A stretch of 53,101 nt of DNA. Source: Oscillospiraceae bacterium. Lineage in GTDB: Bacteria; Bacillota; Clostridia; Oscillospirales; Acutalibacteraceae. Location: NCBI GenBank assembly GCA_031262985.1, contig JAISGQ010000015.1, positions 1 through 53,101 of the forward strand. The letters are read 5' to 3'. Within the stretch, counting starts at the first letter, position 1. Each line of letters opens with the position of its first letter. Positions 33,344-42,200 of the stretch are shown here, piece by piece. Under the pieces are notes generated by a model that was not told where the DNA came from, did not search any database, and worked only from the letters and a program-made list of their open reading frames with translations. Position numbers and translations under genes: made by a program.

Positions 33344-36100
33344 ATGAAAACTACGGGTAACGGGCTTTGGGGAAAGTTCCGTCAGTCAAATGGCGACGGT
33401 GGGGGAGTGCCGCGCGGCTTATCTGCGGCGAAGAAATTCGCGGCAGCGGTGCTTATTCTGCTTATACTTATGATGGCGGGCGGCTGTGCCGCCGTCAATC
33501 TGAAAACCGATATTGAGCTTGACAAGCGGTTTAGCGGCGAACGGCTTATGACGGTCTCCTTCGACCTTGCTAAAGGAGAGAAGTATTTCAGTTCTCTCGA
33601 CGAGCTTGACGCGCTTATTGAGAAGGAGAAGCCGGAAGCTCTCTCCTTCGAGCGGCTTGAGAGTGACGGGCAAACGGCGAAATACGCCTTCAAGCTTTCC
33701 TTCAAATCGAAGGCGGAGTACGAACGCAAGCTCAAAGAAATTATCGGTCAGGCGGTAACCGTGGAGTTTGACCATGTGGACAAAATCTTTTCGAAGGGCT
33801 TGACGTATACCGAAAGTTTTGAGAGCAGAGATTTATTTAAATGGGTTGATTCTGCCATAAAGGATAGCGGTATGCTAACTCCCTCCGACCTTGCGGCATA
33901 TGACCCCGCGGAGTTCTGGACGCAGGAGAGCGTCACCGACATCACAGTTTCGGGGAAGAAATACTCCGTGCAGGGCGGCAAGGTGGAGATTAAAGAGGGC
34001 AGGAGCAATCTCATTAAGACAATCAACTTTAAGACTGCTATCTCCGGCAACTCCGTTTTTGAGCGGACAATTGAGTTTAAGACCATCCCTTCAATAGACG
34101 AGGGGAGTGCGAAAAAAATATCGGAATATATCGCCGATGTAAGCCCTGAGGGCAGTAAGTTCAGCGAATCAAGCTCGGAGGGCGTGTACACCTTCTCCGT
34201 CAGCTTTACCGCCGCTAACACGAGTGAGCTTTCGAAAAAGACAGCCGCCGTACTCGGCAATAATTCGGCAGGCTCAAGCCTTTTCCCTACGGAGGACACC
34301 TCCGCGCCGTTCTCTCGGCTTGAGGCGTTCGAGGAGAGCTTGGACTTTTCGGCGATTGCAGGGGATGAGCCTGTCGCCTTCTCCTACAAGATTGACTCGA
34401 GCAGAGGCGCGCCCACGAGGCTTATCTCCTATCAAGGCGCGAATGAGACAGAGGCTCAGCCCGTCATAAGCGGCAGCAGCATGGTGTTCACCTCCGAGGG
34501 GCAGTCGGTCAAGCTGCGTACTATTCTCGAAAGAATAAGTTCGGCGGAAAAAATTCAGGCTAATCTGAATGTCATTTCTCCCAATGAATTTTCGCGGGAG
34601 ATAACAATATTCATGGCGTCCGACACACCCGACGAGGCACTCGAGCAAATACGGATGTTCTACGAGGAGAAGAAGGCGAAAAACACTCAGATTACAGTTG
34701 AGCGTCCGTCCAACCTCTCGCAAGAGCCGTATGTGCGGATATTTATTAAAGGCACGGGCGAGCAGCTTGTAGCCGCCGAAAACGCGCTGTTTTCGGGTTC
34801 TAAGAACCGCAAGGTTTCTTATGAGAAAACAAAGAGCCTCTTTAATTTTACTCCAAAGGTAACTCTGACGGATGAGTTTGATATTTCGTCATTGCTCAGT
34901 ATGACCAACGTAAATTCGCTTGTGTACACGGCGAACTCCATCGACGCCATTAAGTCGATAACGGGAGTTTTCGGCGGCAAGGAGAGTGTCAACAAGCTCG
35001 ATACCCCCGTCAAGTCGATAGGCGTTGAGCTTTCCACAGGCGTGGGAGCGTACACGCTCGAGGGCACATATTTCAACATAACAGCAGTTGTTACAGTATC
35101 GCTTTTGATACTCCTCATGATTGCGCTTATATCATTCGGAGTTGTTTTCGTCCTTAGAAAGAGGGAGGAGAACGGGGAGCAAGCCGAAAAAGAGGAGCAA
35201 ACTGCGAATGCCTCTGAGAGTACTCCTCCGGCTGAGGAGTTTGCACAGTCATTCGCGGAGGAAAACAAAGCGGCGAGTGAACCCTCCGCTGACATAGCTT
35301 TTGAAAGCGGCGCGGAGGAGCAAAGCGATATTATCTCCCTGCTCATGCCCTCTTCCGAGGTGGAGATAGCGGAGGCGGAAATCTGGGAAGAACCGCCTGT
35401 AGCAGAAAGCGAGCCTCCCTCTGAGATTTACCCGTGGGAGGAAGAGCCGGAGCCGGAGGAGAAGTTTGACTACGACCTTTTGCCGGAGTTAGGAGAAGAA
35501 TCTGAAACCGAGCAGGAGCTTGAATCGGAATTTGCCGAGGAATCCACATCGGAGCCACCATCGGAATCTCCGTCCGAGATTTACCCGTGGGAGCAGACCG
35601 AGGAGCAAACCGAGGAGCAGACAAAGTCCGAGGAGAAGCACAAGGTGAAGGTAAGTGTGAGACCTATTGCGCTTCCCTCGCACGACTACTCGGAGGAGAC
35701 GACTGACTATGCGGAAAAGACCACGGACTACACCGAGGAGATAGCCGACTACGCGGAGGGAATCTCTGCGAACGGTTACTCCTCCGATGAAATTTCAGCA
35801 GAGGAGTATTCCGCTGATGGAATCCCCGTGGAGAAGGAAGCCGCGCCTGAGGAGTTCTACCAATTTAGGGAAACTCCCATGCCGTATGAGGTGAATTTCT
35901 GGAACGACGCAGAGAGCGGCGTGGAGAATACTGCGCCTACTTCTACTCCTGCGCCTGCATACGGGGCGGCGAAGCAGTCGTACACCGATGAAAATATGGT
36001 TGACGACTTGGCGTATCTCGGACTGCTTGACAGGTATGTCGAATCGACTGCGAAGGTAAAGGTTCGTGTGAAAAGACGCGATTCGCAGAAACGGTTTTAA
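33344..36100 (+). CDS. Large membrane protein: lipoprotein-like N-terminus, ectodomain, one TM, long acidic cytoplasmic tail
   Basis: The 918-residue protein of unknown family starts at ATG 33344, with AAAGGGG upstream. A TTG 21 nt earlier is possible. A hydrophobic segment (about 31-46) ends in MAGGC (Cys48), a possible lipobox. An ectodomain of about 530 residues follows, with repeated alpha/beta segments (FERTIEFKTIPS; KIQANLNVISPNEF; LNFTPKVTL-like), then a transmembrane helix (about 577-604). The tail is acidic and disordered, with SEIYPWE twice (near 695 and 745), tandem TEEQ, and a series of DYAE/DYTE units. It ends in a basic AKVKVRVKRRDSQKRF. The topology mirrors that of the preceding protein, with both acidic tails in the cytoplasm. 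Confidence 0.78.
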   Translation: MKTTGNGLWGKFRQSNGDGGGVPRGLSAAKKFAAAVLILLILMMAGGCAAVNLKTDIELDKRFSGERLMTVSFDLAKGEKYFSSLDELDALIEKEKPEALSFERLESDGQTAKYAFKLSFKSKAEYERKLKEIIGQAVTVEFDHVDKIFSKGLTYTESFESRDLFKWVDSAIKDSGMLTPSDLAAYDPAEFWTQESVTDITVSGKKYSVQGGKVEIKEGRSNLIKTINFKTAISGNSVFERTIEFKTIPSIDEGSAKKISEYIADVSPEGSKFSESSSEGVYTFSVSFTAANTSELSKKTAAVLGNNSAGSSLFPTEDTSAPFSRLEAFEESLDFSAIAGDEPVAFSYKIDSSRGAPTRLISYQGANETEAQPVISGSSMVFTSEGQSVKLRTILERISSAEKIQANLNVISPNEFSREITIFMASDTPDEALEQIRMFYEEKKAKNTQITVERPSNLSQEPYVRIFIKGTGEQLVAAENALFSGSKNRKVSYEKTKSLFNFTPKVTLTDEFDISSLLSMTNVNSLVYTANSIDAIKSITGVFGGKESVNKLDTPVKSIGVELSTGVGAYTLEGTYFNITAVVTVSLLILLMIALISFGVVFVLRKREENGEQAEKEEQTANASESTPPAEEFAQSFAEENKAASEPSADIAFESGAEEQSDIISLLMPSSEVEIAEAEIWEEPPVAESEPPSEIYPWEEEPEPEEKFDYDLLPELGEESETEQELESEFAEESTSEPPSESPSEIYPWEQTEEQTEEQTKSEEKHKVKVSVRPIALPSHDYSEETTDYAEKTTDYTEEIADYAEGISANGYSSDEISAEEYSADGIPVEKEAAPEEFYQFRETPMPYEVNFWNDAESGVENTAPTSTPAPAYGAAKQSYTDENMVDDLAYLGLLDRYVESTAKVKVRVKRRDSQKRF

Positions 36101-36115
36101 ACTTAATCTCTCATA

Positions 36116-36187
36116 AAACGGTACGCAAAAGTCTGCGAAAAAACCGCACAGACCAAGGCTTTTTTCGCATATTTTTGCACCGTTTTT
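36116..36187 (-). repeat. Nested hairpin repeat, family R3 copy 1 (terminator-like)
   Basis: The outer arms AAAACGGTACGCAAAA and TTTTTGCACCGTTTT pair, as do the inner arms TGCGAAAAAA (36134-36143) and TTTTTTCGCA (36160-36169). Read on the minus strand, it contains AAAAACGGTGCA and CCTTGGTCTGTGCGG, which reappear with few changes on the plus strand at 51748-51797. It follows the large membrane-protein gene and may terminate it. Confidence 0.7.
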
Positions 36188-36234
36188 GATTGAGAATTAA
36201 TATAATACATATTTCCGGAAAGGGTTTGTTAAAA

Positions 36235-37515
36235 ATGGGAGACAGAAAAATAGAAACTATATGCGTTCAGAACGGCTGGGAGCCGAGCAACGGGGAGGCA
36301 AGAGTGCTGCCCATATACCAGAGTACCACCTTCAAATACTCCTCCTCGGAGGAGATGGCGGCTCTCTTTGACTTGCAGGCGAGCGGCTTCTTCTACACAC
36401 GGCTTGCCAACCCCACCTGCGACGCGGTGGAGAAGAAAATAGCCGCACTCGAGGGAGGAGTAGCGGCAGTGCTGACCGCCTCGGGGCAGTCGGCATCCAT
36501 GTTCTCCATCCTCAATATTTGCAGCGCGGGCGACCATGTAGTCTGCTCAAGCGAGCTGTATGGCGGCACATTCAACCTCTTCAACAAAACCATGCGTGGG
36601 ATGGGCATAGAGTTCGACTTTATCAATCCCGACGCTCCTATAGAGGAGATTAACAGCCTGTTTAAGGATAACACAAAATGTGTGTTTACCGAAACTATAT
36701 CAAACCCATCTCTGACAGTGCTGGACATTGAGAAGTGGGCGAACGCCGCGCACTCCCACAACGTCCCGATGATTATAGACAACACATTCGCCACTCCCGT
36801 CAACTGCCGCCCGATAGAGTGGGGAGCTGACATAGTGGTTCACTCCACATCAAAGTATATGGACGGTCACGCCTGCTCACTCGGCGGCTGTATAGTTGAC
36901 AGCGGCAAATTCGACTGGAGGACAGAAAAGTTCCCGCAGTTTAACGTCCCCGACGAAACCTACCACGGAGTAGTGTACACCGAACAGTTCGGCAGCGCGG
37001 CATACGCGGTCAAGTGCAGGGTTCACCTCATGCGCGATATAGGCGCGATGATGTCTCCGCAGAACGCGTTTTTGCTCAACCTCGGGCTGGAGACACTCCA
37101 CCTGAGGATGGCGAGGCACTGCGAAAACGCGCTTGCAGTGGCGGAGTACCTCTCCTCCGACGACAGAATTGCGTGGATAAACTGCCCCTCTCAGAAGGGG
37201 AGCAAGTATTACGACATTGCCGGCAAGTATATGCCGAACGGCACTTGCGGAGTTATCTCCTTCGGAATTAAGGGCACGCGTGAGACTGCTACGAAGTTCA
37301 TGGACTCCCTCGAATTGGCGGCTATCGTCACCCACGTGGCGGATGCGAGAACCTGCGTGCTGCATCCGGCGAGTACTACTCACCGCCAGTTAAACGACGC
37401 GGAGCTGGAGGCGTGCGGAGTGTCCCCCGACCTTCTGAGATTCTCGGTGGGAATAGAAAATGCGGGAGATATAATCGAGGATATTGCACAGGCACTGGAT
37501 AAAGCCTGCGAGTAG
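36235..37515 (+). CDS. metY: O-acetylhomoserine sulfhydrylase / Cys-Met metabolism PLP enzyme (MetY-like)
   Basis: The 426-residue protein starts at ATG 36235 behind GGAAAGGG. Residues before it in the open frame are not conserved. The PLP lysine lies in HSTSKYMDGHA (near residue 207), with other family motifs NPTCDAVEKKIAALEGG and HPASTTHRQL. Length and the CSLGGCIVDSG loop fit the MetY group, which makes homocysteine from O-acetylhomoserine and sulfide. Methionine gamma-lyase is an alternative. An AT-rich TATAAT (36201-36206) lies upstream without a clear -35. No SAM riboswitch or T-box structure fits the 134-nt leader. Confidence 0.88.
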   Translation: MGDRKIETICVQNGWEPSNGEARVLPIYQSTTFKYSSSEEMAALFDLQASGFFYTRLANPTCDAVEKKIAALEGGVAAVLTASGQSASMFSILNICSAGDHVVCSSELYGGTFNLFNKTMRGMGIEFDFINPDAPIEEINSLFKDNTKCVFTETISNPSLTVLDIEKWANAAHSHNVPMIIDNTFATPVNCRPIEWGADIVVHSTSKYMDGHACSLGGCIVDSGKFDWRTEKFPQFNVPDETYHGVVYTEQFGSAAYAVKCRVHLMRDIGAMMSPQNAFLLNLGLETLHLRMARHCENALAVAEYLSSDDRIAWINCPSQKGSKYYDIAGKYMPNGTCGVISFGIKGTRETATKFMDSLELAAIVTHVADARTCVLHPASTTHRQLNDAELEACGVSPDLLRFSVGIENAGDIIEDIAQALDKACE

Positions 37516-37530
37516 GGAATAGAAGAAGAT

Positions 37531-37577
37531 AAAAAGGCACTGTATGCACAAAACTGATGTGCATACAGTGCCTTTTT
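37531..37577. terminator. Bidirectional terminator between metY and the minus-strand operon
   Basis: A 20-bp stem (AAAAAGGCACTGTATGCACA, 37531-37550, paired with the segment 37559-37577) ends in T runs on both strands. It sits between convergent genes. The following 37578-37719 shows no gene. Confidence 0.92.
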
Positions 37578-37719
37578 TGCTTTTCTAACAGAAACGATTA
37601 CGACACTCACACTCGGGTTTCTTCTTCTGCGTCAGTATACAACATGATGAGTTGCCGCAAGCGAACCTTCATGTTGCCATTTGACAACGAAATTTCATTT
37701 CGCGGTGCTTCAATCCACC

Positions 37720-39195
37720 TTACTTCCCCACAGCGCGGTTTATCTCCTCGACAAGTTCGTTATACCAGCCGGTAAAATTCGCCTCAGTATCAAACTGCGC
37801 CACAGCATTAGCGTGAGTAGCCCCGTTTCGCATCAGTTCCTCCACAGTAGCCCTGTCGGCGACTGCCTTATTCTGAAGGTTGTCGTTGATTGCGGCACGC
37901 GCCGCCACTCCGCCGTCAAACGCCTTGTTTGTGTAGAGTTCACTTGAAGCGACCTGTGCAAACTCAACCTCCAGTATTTTTCGCGTCACGTCGTCGAGAG
38001 GTATGTTGTTCTTCTCCAAAATCTCCGTGTAGGTAGAATAGTCGAGAGCCGCCTTCTTGACGGGCATATATCCCGAAGCGGCGGAGAACACGGTGTTTAC
38101 ATTTATATCGGTCAGCCACTTGAGGAAGACGACACTCGCGTACTCGGCGGCGGGAGTACTCTTAGTTACGACCATACCCGCACCCTGCTGAACCATTACC
38201 TGCTCTCCTCCCTCGAAATTCGGAACGGGGAGAGCCTTCAGCTCTATGGGATAGGTTTTCTGCTCGGTGATAACCTCCGTGGGGAAGTAGGATGAGGAGG
38301 AAGTAGAACCGATATAAGCCACTATCTCACCCAGCTTCGTGTCGTCACTCCTGTACAGCCCGTAGGACTTGTAGTACCCCGCTATGTAGGGGATGTAGTA
38401 AAGCTCCCAGATTTTCCGCATTACGTCTTCTCTTACGTTGATAGTCGCCTTGCCGTTAGTCACGTCGAATATCTCAGTGCCGAACTGCTTCGACGCCATT
38501 ATGAACAGATTCGCCATGGAGTCTCTGCCGAAAAACGCCTTGCCGTCATTCTTTATTTTGGGAGTTTTGGCATCGGTCCACTCGTAGTAAAGCTTTGAAA
38601 CTTTCGCCAGTCCCTCCTTCGTCGCTAAATCGTCATAGGTAAGCCCGTTCGCGTCGGCAAAGGGACGCCAGTCGGTGTCGTTGAGGAGGAAAATTTCGGT
38701 GGACTTTGCTATGGGGAAGATTCTCAGCTCTCCGTTAAGCCCGATTTTGCCCTCCTCGATATATCCGCTGAAATACTCCGACTGCTCCTCCTCCGAGAAG
38801 TAGTCGTCGAGGTTGGCAAGCACTCCGAGTTTTTCGGCTGCATACGCATTGTCGGCGTAGGAGGCGAAAATATTCGGCAGTTCCATGCTGCCCACCTTCT
38901 TTTCAACTGAGGACATCACGGCAGTCTCGAGATTGGGTATGCTGTCGAAACCGTGGGTCTCAACAATGATTCCCTTCTCCAAGCCAACAGTCTCGTTGAA
39001 TTGGTTGACCAATTCACTAAACGCGCCGCTCGTAGCCCCGTTGTAGTAATGCCACAGCGAAACGGTGACGGGATTGTCGGGGTCAAGCTTAACGCTTTTC
39101 GCTTTCGCCGTGTCACAGCCCGCTAAAAGTGAAATGCACAGAGCCGCGGCAACACACAATGAAACGAACCTTTTCCCTCTACTCTTTGATTGCAT
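37720..39195 (-). CDS. Extracellular solute-binding lipoprotein (family 1, sugar-type)
   Basis: The 491-residue protein has a lipoprotein signal with lipobox LLAGC (Cys27). The mature part has the family 1 solute-binding pattern (VTVSLWHYYNGATSGAF, VNQFNETVG, then FPIAKSTEIFLLNDTDW). It usually delivers sugars or oligosaccharides to an ABC importer, but no permease or ATPase gene is near. Instead it lies 6 nt downstream of the hybrid kinase stop, with its RBS (AGGAGG) overlapping the kinase end, so the two are cotranscribed. It may present a ligand to the kinase instead of to a transporter. That role is inference. Confidence 0.9.
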   Translation of the reverse strand: MQSKSRGKRFVSLCVAAALCISLLAGCDTAKAKSVKLDPDNPVTVSLWHYYNGATSGAFSELVNQFNETVGLEKGIIVETHGFDSIPNLETAVMSSVEKKVGSMELPNIFASYADNAYAAEKLGVLANLDDYFSEEEQSEYFSGYIEEGKIGLNGELRIFPIAKSTEIFLLNDTDWRPFADANGLTYDDLATKEGLAKVSKLYYEWTDAKTPKIKNDGKAFFGRDSMANLFIMASKQFGTEIFDVTNGKATINVREDVMRKIWELYYIPYIAGYYKSYGLYRSDDTKLGEIVAYIGSTSSSSYFPTEVITEQKTYPIELKALPVPNFEGGEQVMVQQGAGMVVTKSTPAAEYASVVFLKWLTDINVNTVFSAASGYMPVKKAALDYSTYTEILEKNNIPLDDVTRKILEVEFAQVASSELYTNKAFDGGVAARAAINDNLQNKAVADRATVEELMRNGATHANAVAQFDTEANFTGWYNELVEEINRAVGK

Positions 39196-39201
39196 CGGTT
39201 T

Positions 39202-42200
39202 TTACCTCCTGTTTTTGTTCGGGTCGAGAATGAGCGATTCGAGAAGTGCGTAGAGTTTTTCCGTATCAATCGGCTTTGCGATATGTCCGTCCATACCTGC
39301 CTCTATTGATTTTTTTGTATCTCCGTCAAACGCGTTTGCGGTCATTGCTACAATCGGCACGGAGCGGGAGTCGGGCCGGCGGGAGTTTTTCCGTATCTCC
39401 CTCGTGGCGGAAAGTCCGTCCATGACCGGCATACGAATGTCCATGAGTATGGCGGAGTAGAAGCCGGCGGGTGACTTGAGGAACTTCTCCACCGCGATTT
39501 TTCCGTTTTCAGCCTGTTCTATGGTAAAGCCCGCCTGCTCGAGTATGTAGCAGGCAATCTCCATATTAATGTCGTTGTCCTCCACCAATAGTACGGTGTG
39601 TCCGGCGAACATTCCGAGGTAGCAGTCTGAGCCCACGCAGGTCGGTTTCTGCTCTGTCTGCTTTGCGTAGGGGAGAGAGACGGAGAAGTAGAAATCGGAG
39701 CCTTTGCCGCAGTCGCTCCTTATTTCGATTTTGCCGCCCATTGCGCCGATTATGTTCTGGCTTATGGCAAGCCCCAGCCCAGTTCCCTCCTGCTTATTGC
39801 CGAGGGAGGAGGCGGACGAGACCTGCTCAAAGGCGTTGAAAATATTCTTCTGATGCTCCTTGCTGATTCCTATTCCGCTGTCCTTAACGGAGAAGTAGTA
39901 GCTCCCGCAGCCGCTCTTTTCAGAGGCGGTTTCATTGACAGTGAGGCATATGTGACCTCCCTTATCGGTGAACTTAGCGGCGTTTCCGAGGAGATTTATC
40001 AGCACCTGCCGAAGTCTGTACTCATCTCCCGCAACAGAATCGTGTGTAATGCCGCGAACGACCTCAAAGCTTATGTCCTTTGCCTCCATCTGGGGACGCA
40101 TGAGAGTAGCTGTACCGTCAATGAGCGAATTGAGAGAGAACTCATCGCTGTTTATCACCATCTTGCCGCTCTCAATTTTCGACATATCGAGTATATCGTT
40201 AATGAGAGAAAGCAGGTGATTGGCGGAAAAGTCAATCTTCTCAAGGCAGTCATTGAGTTTTAACGGATTTTCTGTCTCCGCTTTGGCAATATTGGTCATG
40301 CCTATAATGGCGTTCATAGGAGTGCGTATTTCGTGCGACATTCGGGAGAGGAACTCGCTCTTTGCCCTGCTCGCGTTATTGGACTTAGAGATGATTATGT
40401 TTGCGGAGATTATTTTAGTAATCTCACACAAGCTGTCCTTCTCAAAGTCGCTGAGTGCAGGCTGAGATTTCCCTCGCTTATAGATGCTCATCCCCACAGG
40501 AGTTCCGTTTTCGTACATCAGGCAGCAGAATGAGGAGGAGTTTTCGTTCGGTGCTACAAAAAGCAGCTTCTTCACTACATCATCTGAGGAGGAGGAGAAC
40601 GCCGTGTCGTACATAAGCAAACCGTTTGCATCAAAGCGGCTTCTAAAGCTCTTCATATCGGATTTCTCAATTCTGTCCGAAATATTCTTATAAAGTGATT
40701 CCCCTTTTTCCGCATATTGGTAAGCTATCCGAGCAGATCCGAAATCGTCGTCGTAATCGCAGATGACGGCATGACTGAGAGAGAATTTCTCACAGAGAAT
40801 ACGCAGAAGCATACCAATCGCGCTTTGAATGTCGGTAGCGTGCTCGAACATCTCAAACGTGAAGGAGACGATATTCGGCTTTGACATATCGGCGTTTATG
40901 CTGACAGACTTTTTCCTTTGGTCGGGAGCGGCGAGTTTATTACTTACAGGCAAATCCTTGTAGTACACAAACGAGCCGGCGGAGCGTCTCTCCGCTGCAC
41001 GAAGCGCAAGGAAGGCGCAGTCGAGCAGCTTGTCGTGATTCTTGCTGTCGTTCGAGGTGGCAATACCCGCCGAGAAGGAGAAGGCTAAATCGTGATTTTC
41101 TCCCGTGTAGAGATAGGGGAGGTCGGCGCGCACCTTAGATATTATGGATTCTACCGCCTCAAAGCCGTTTACAAATACGGCAATGTGACTGTTGTCAAGC
41201 CGCGTTATAACAGACTCCTCTCCCGCCGCTAAGGTGAGCAGGCGGCAGAAATTTCTCAGGATAACCGCACTGAAGAATCTCCCGTAGTGAGTTTCAAATT
41301 CATCGAATCGGTCTATGTTAATAACCATGAGGGAGAATCCGTAATTGCGGACATTGGCGATTTTTACATATTTTTCTGTGAGCAGCTCTCCGCACTCCCT
41401 GTTATAAAGACCGGAGGTCACATCTCTCCTCTGAGCGTCAATGAGGGCGTTTTCAGCCTTCTTCTCCTTAGTTATCTGGCGCAGTACGCCCATGATTTTC
41501 TTTATCTCTCCGTTTGCGTCCCTTATGTTCGACATCTTGAACAGTATCCAGTAGAATCCCCCGTCCGATTCTGTCTCAGTATCATTTTTGATGAGGGATT
41601 TCTGTATTCTGATTTCGATCGGCTCTGTTATGTCGCCGTTTAAAACGGCGATAAGCACATCGGTGTCCTCGGGGTGACAAATCTGATTGCTGAGGACTTT
41701 TTTGGAGAAGAAGTCTATTATGTCGGAGGCTATATGAGATTCATTATTCTCCGTCACAAAATAATAAATCATGAACTTGTCTGTTTCCTTATTATATTCC
41801 ATAAAGGTATCTGTAGCACTCTCGAGAGCCATGAGATAACGCTCCCGCTCCTCCTTCAGCTCCTCCTCAATGGTGATACGCCGTTTTCGCGCGTCGTTTA
41901 TCGTTTTGCAGAGCAGGTCTATCTCATAGACGTCTGAATCGGTGGACAGTTCCTCGTCCTTTTGGTCCACATTTTTAATTATGTCGGTTATTTGGGTTAT
42001 CGGTGCGGTGGCATATTTTATGGCAAGATAAATTACGACAATACCGAAAATCAACGCCGCGATGGAGCTGAAAAGTATGCCGCCGGTCACTCTGTCGGAT
42101 ACCGCAAACAAAATATCGTCGGTTTCTATCGACGCTAACGCCCACTGCTCACCGCTAAACGCGGAGCTTCTGTTGTACAAATTCATGTCGAGGAGTGCTA

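Noticed and set aside
35343-35683. Pro/Ser- and Leu/Gly-rich frames antisense to the acidic tail of the large membrane protein
   Set aside because: They are the reverse reading of a low-complexity Glu/Pro-rich coding region and lack RBS or family features.
36190-36235. Possible SAM riboswitch or T-box before the MetY-type gene
   Set aside because: The leader is short and shows only repeat R3 hairpins. None of the expected conserved elements can be seen.
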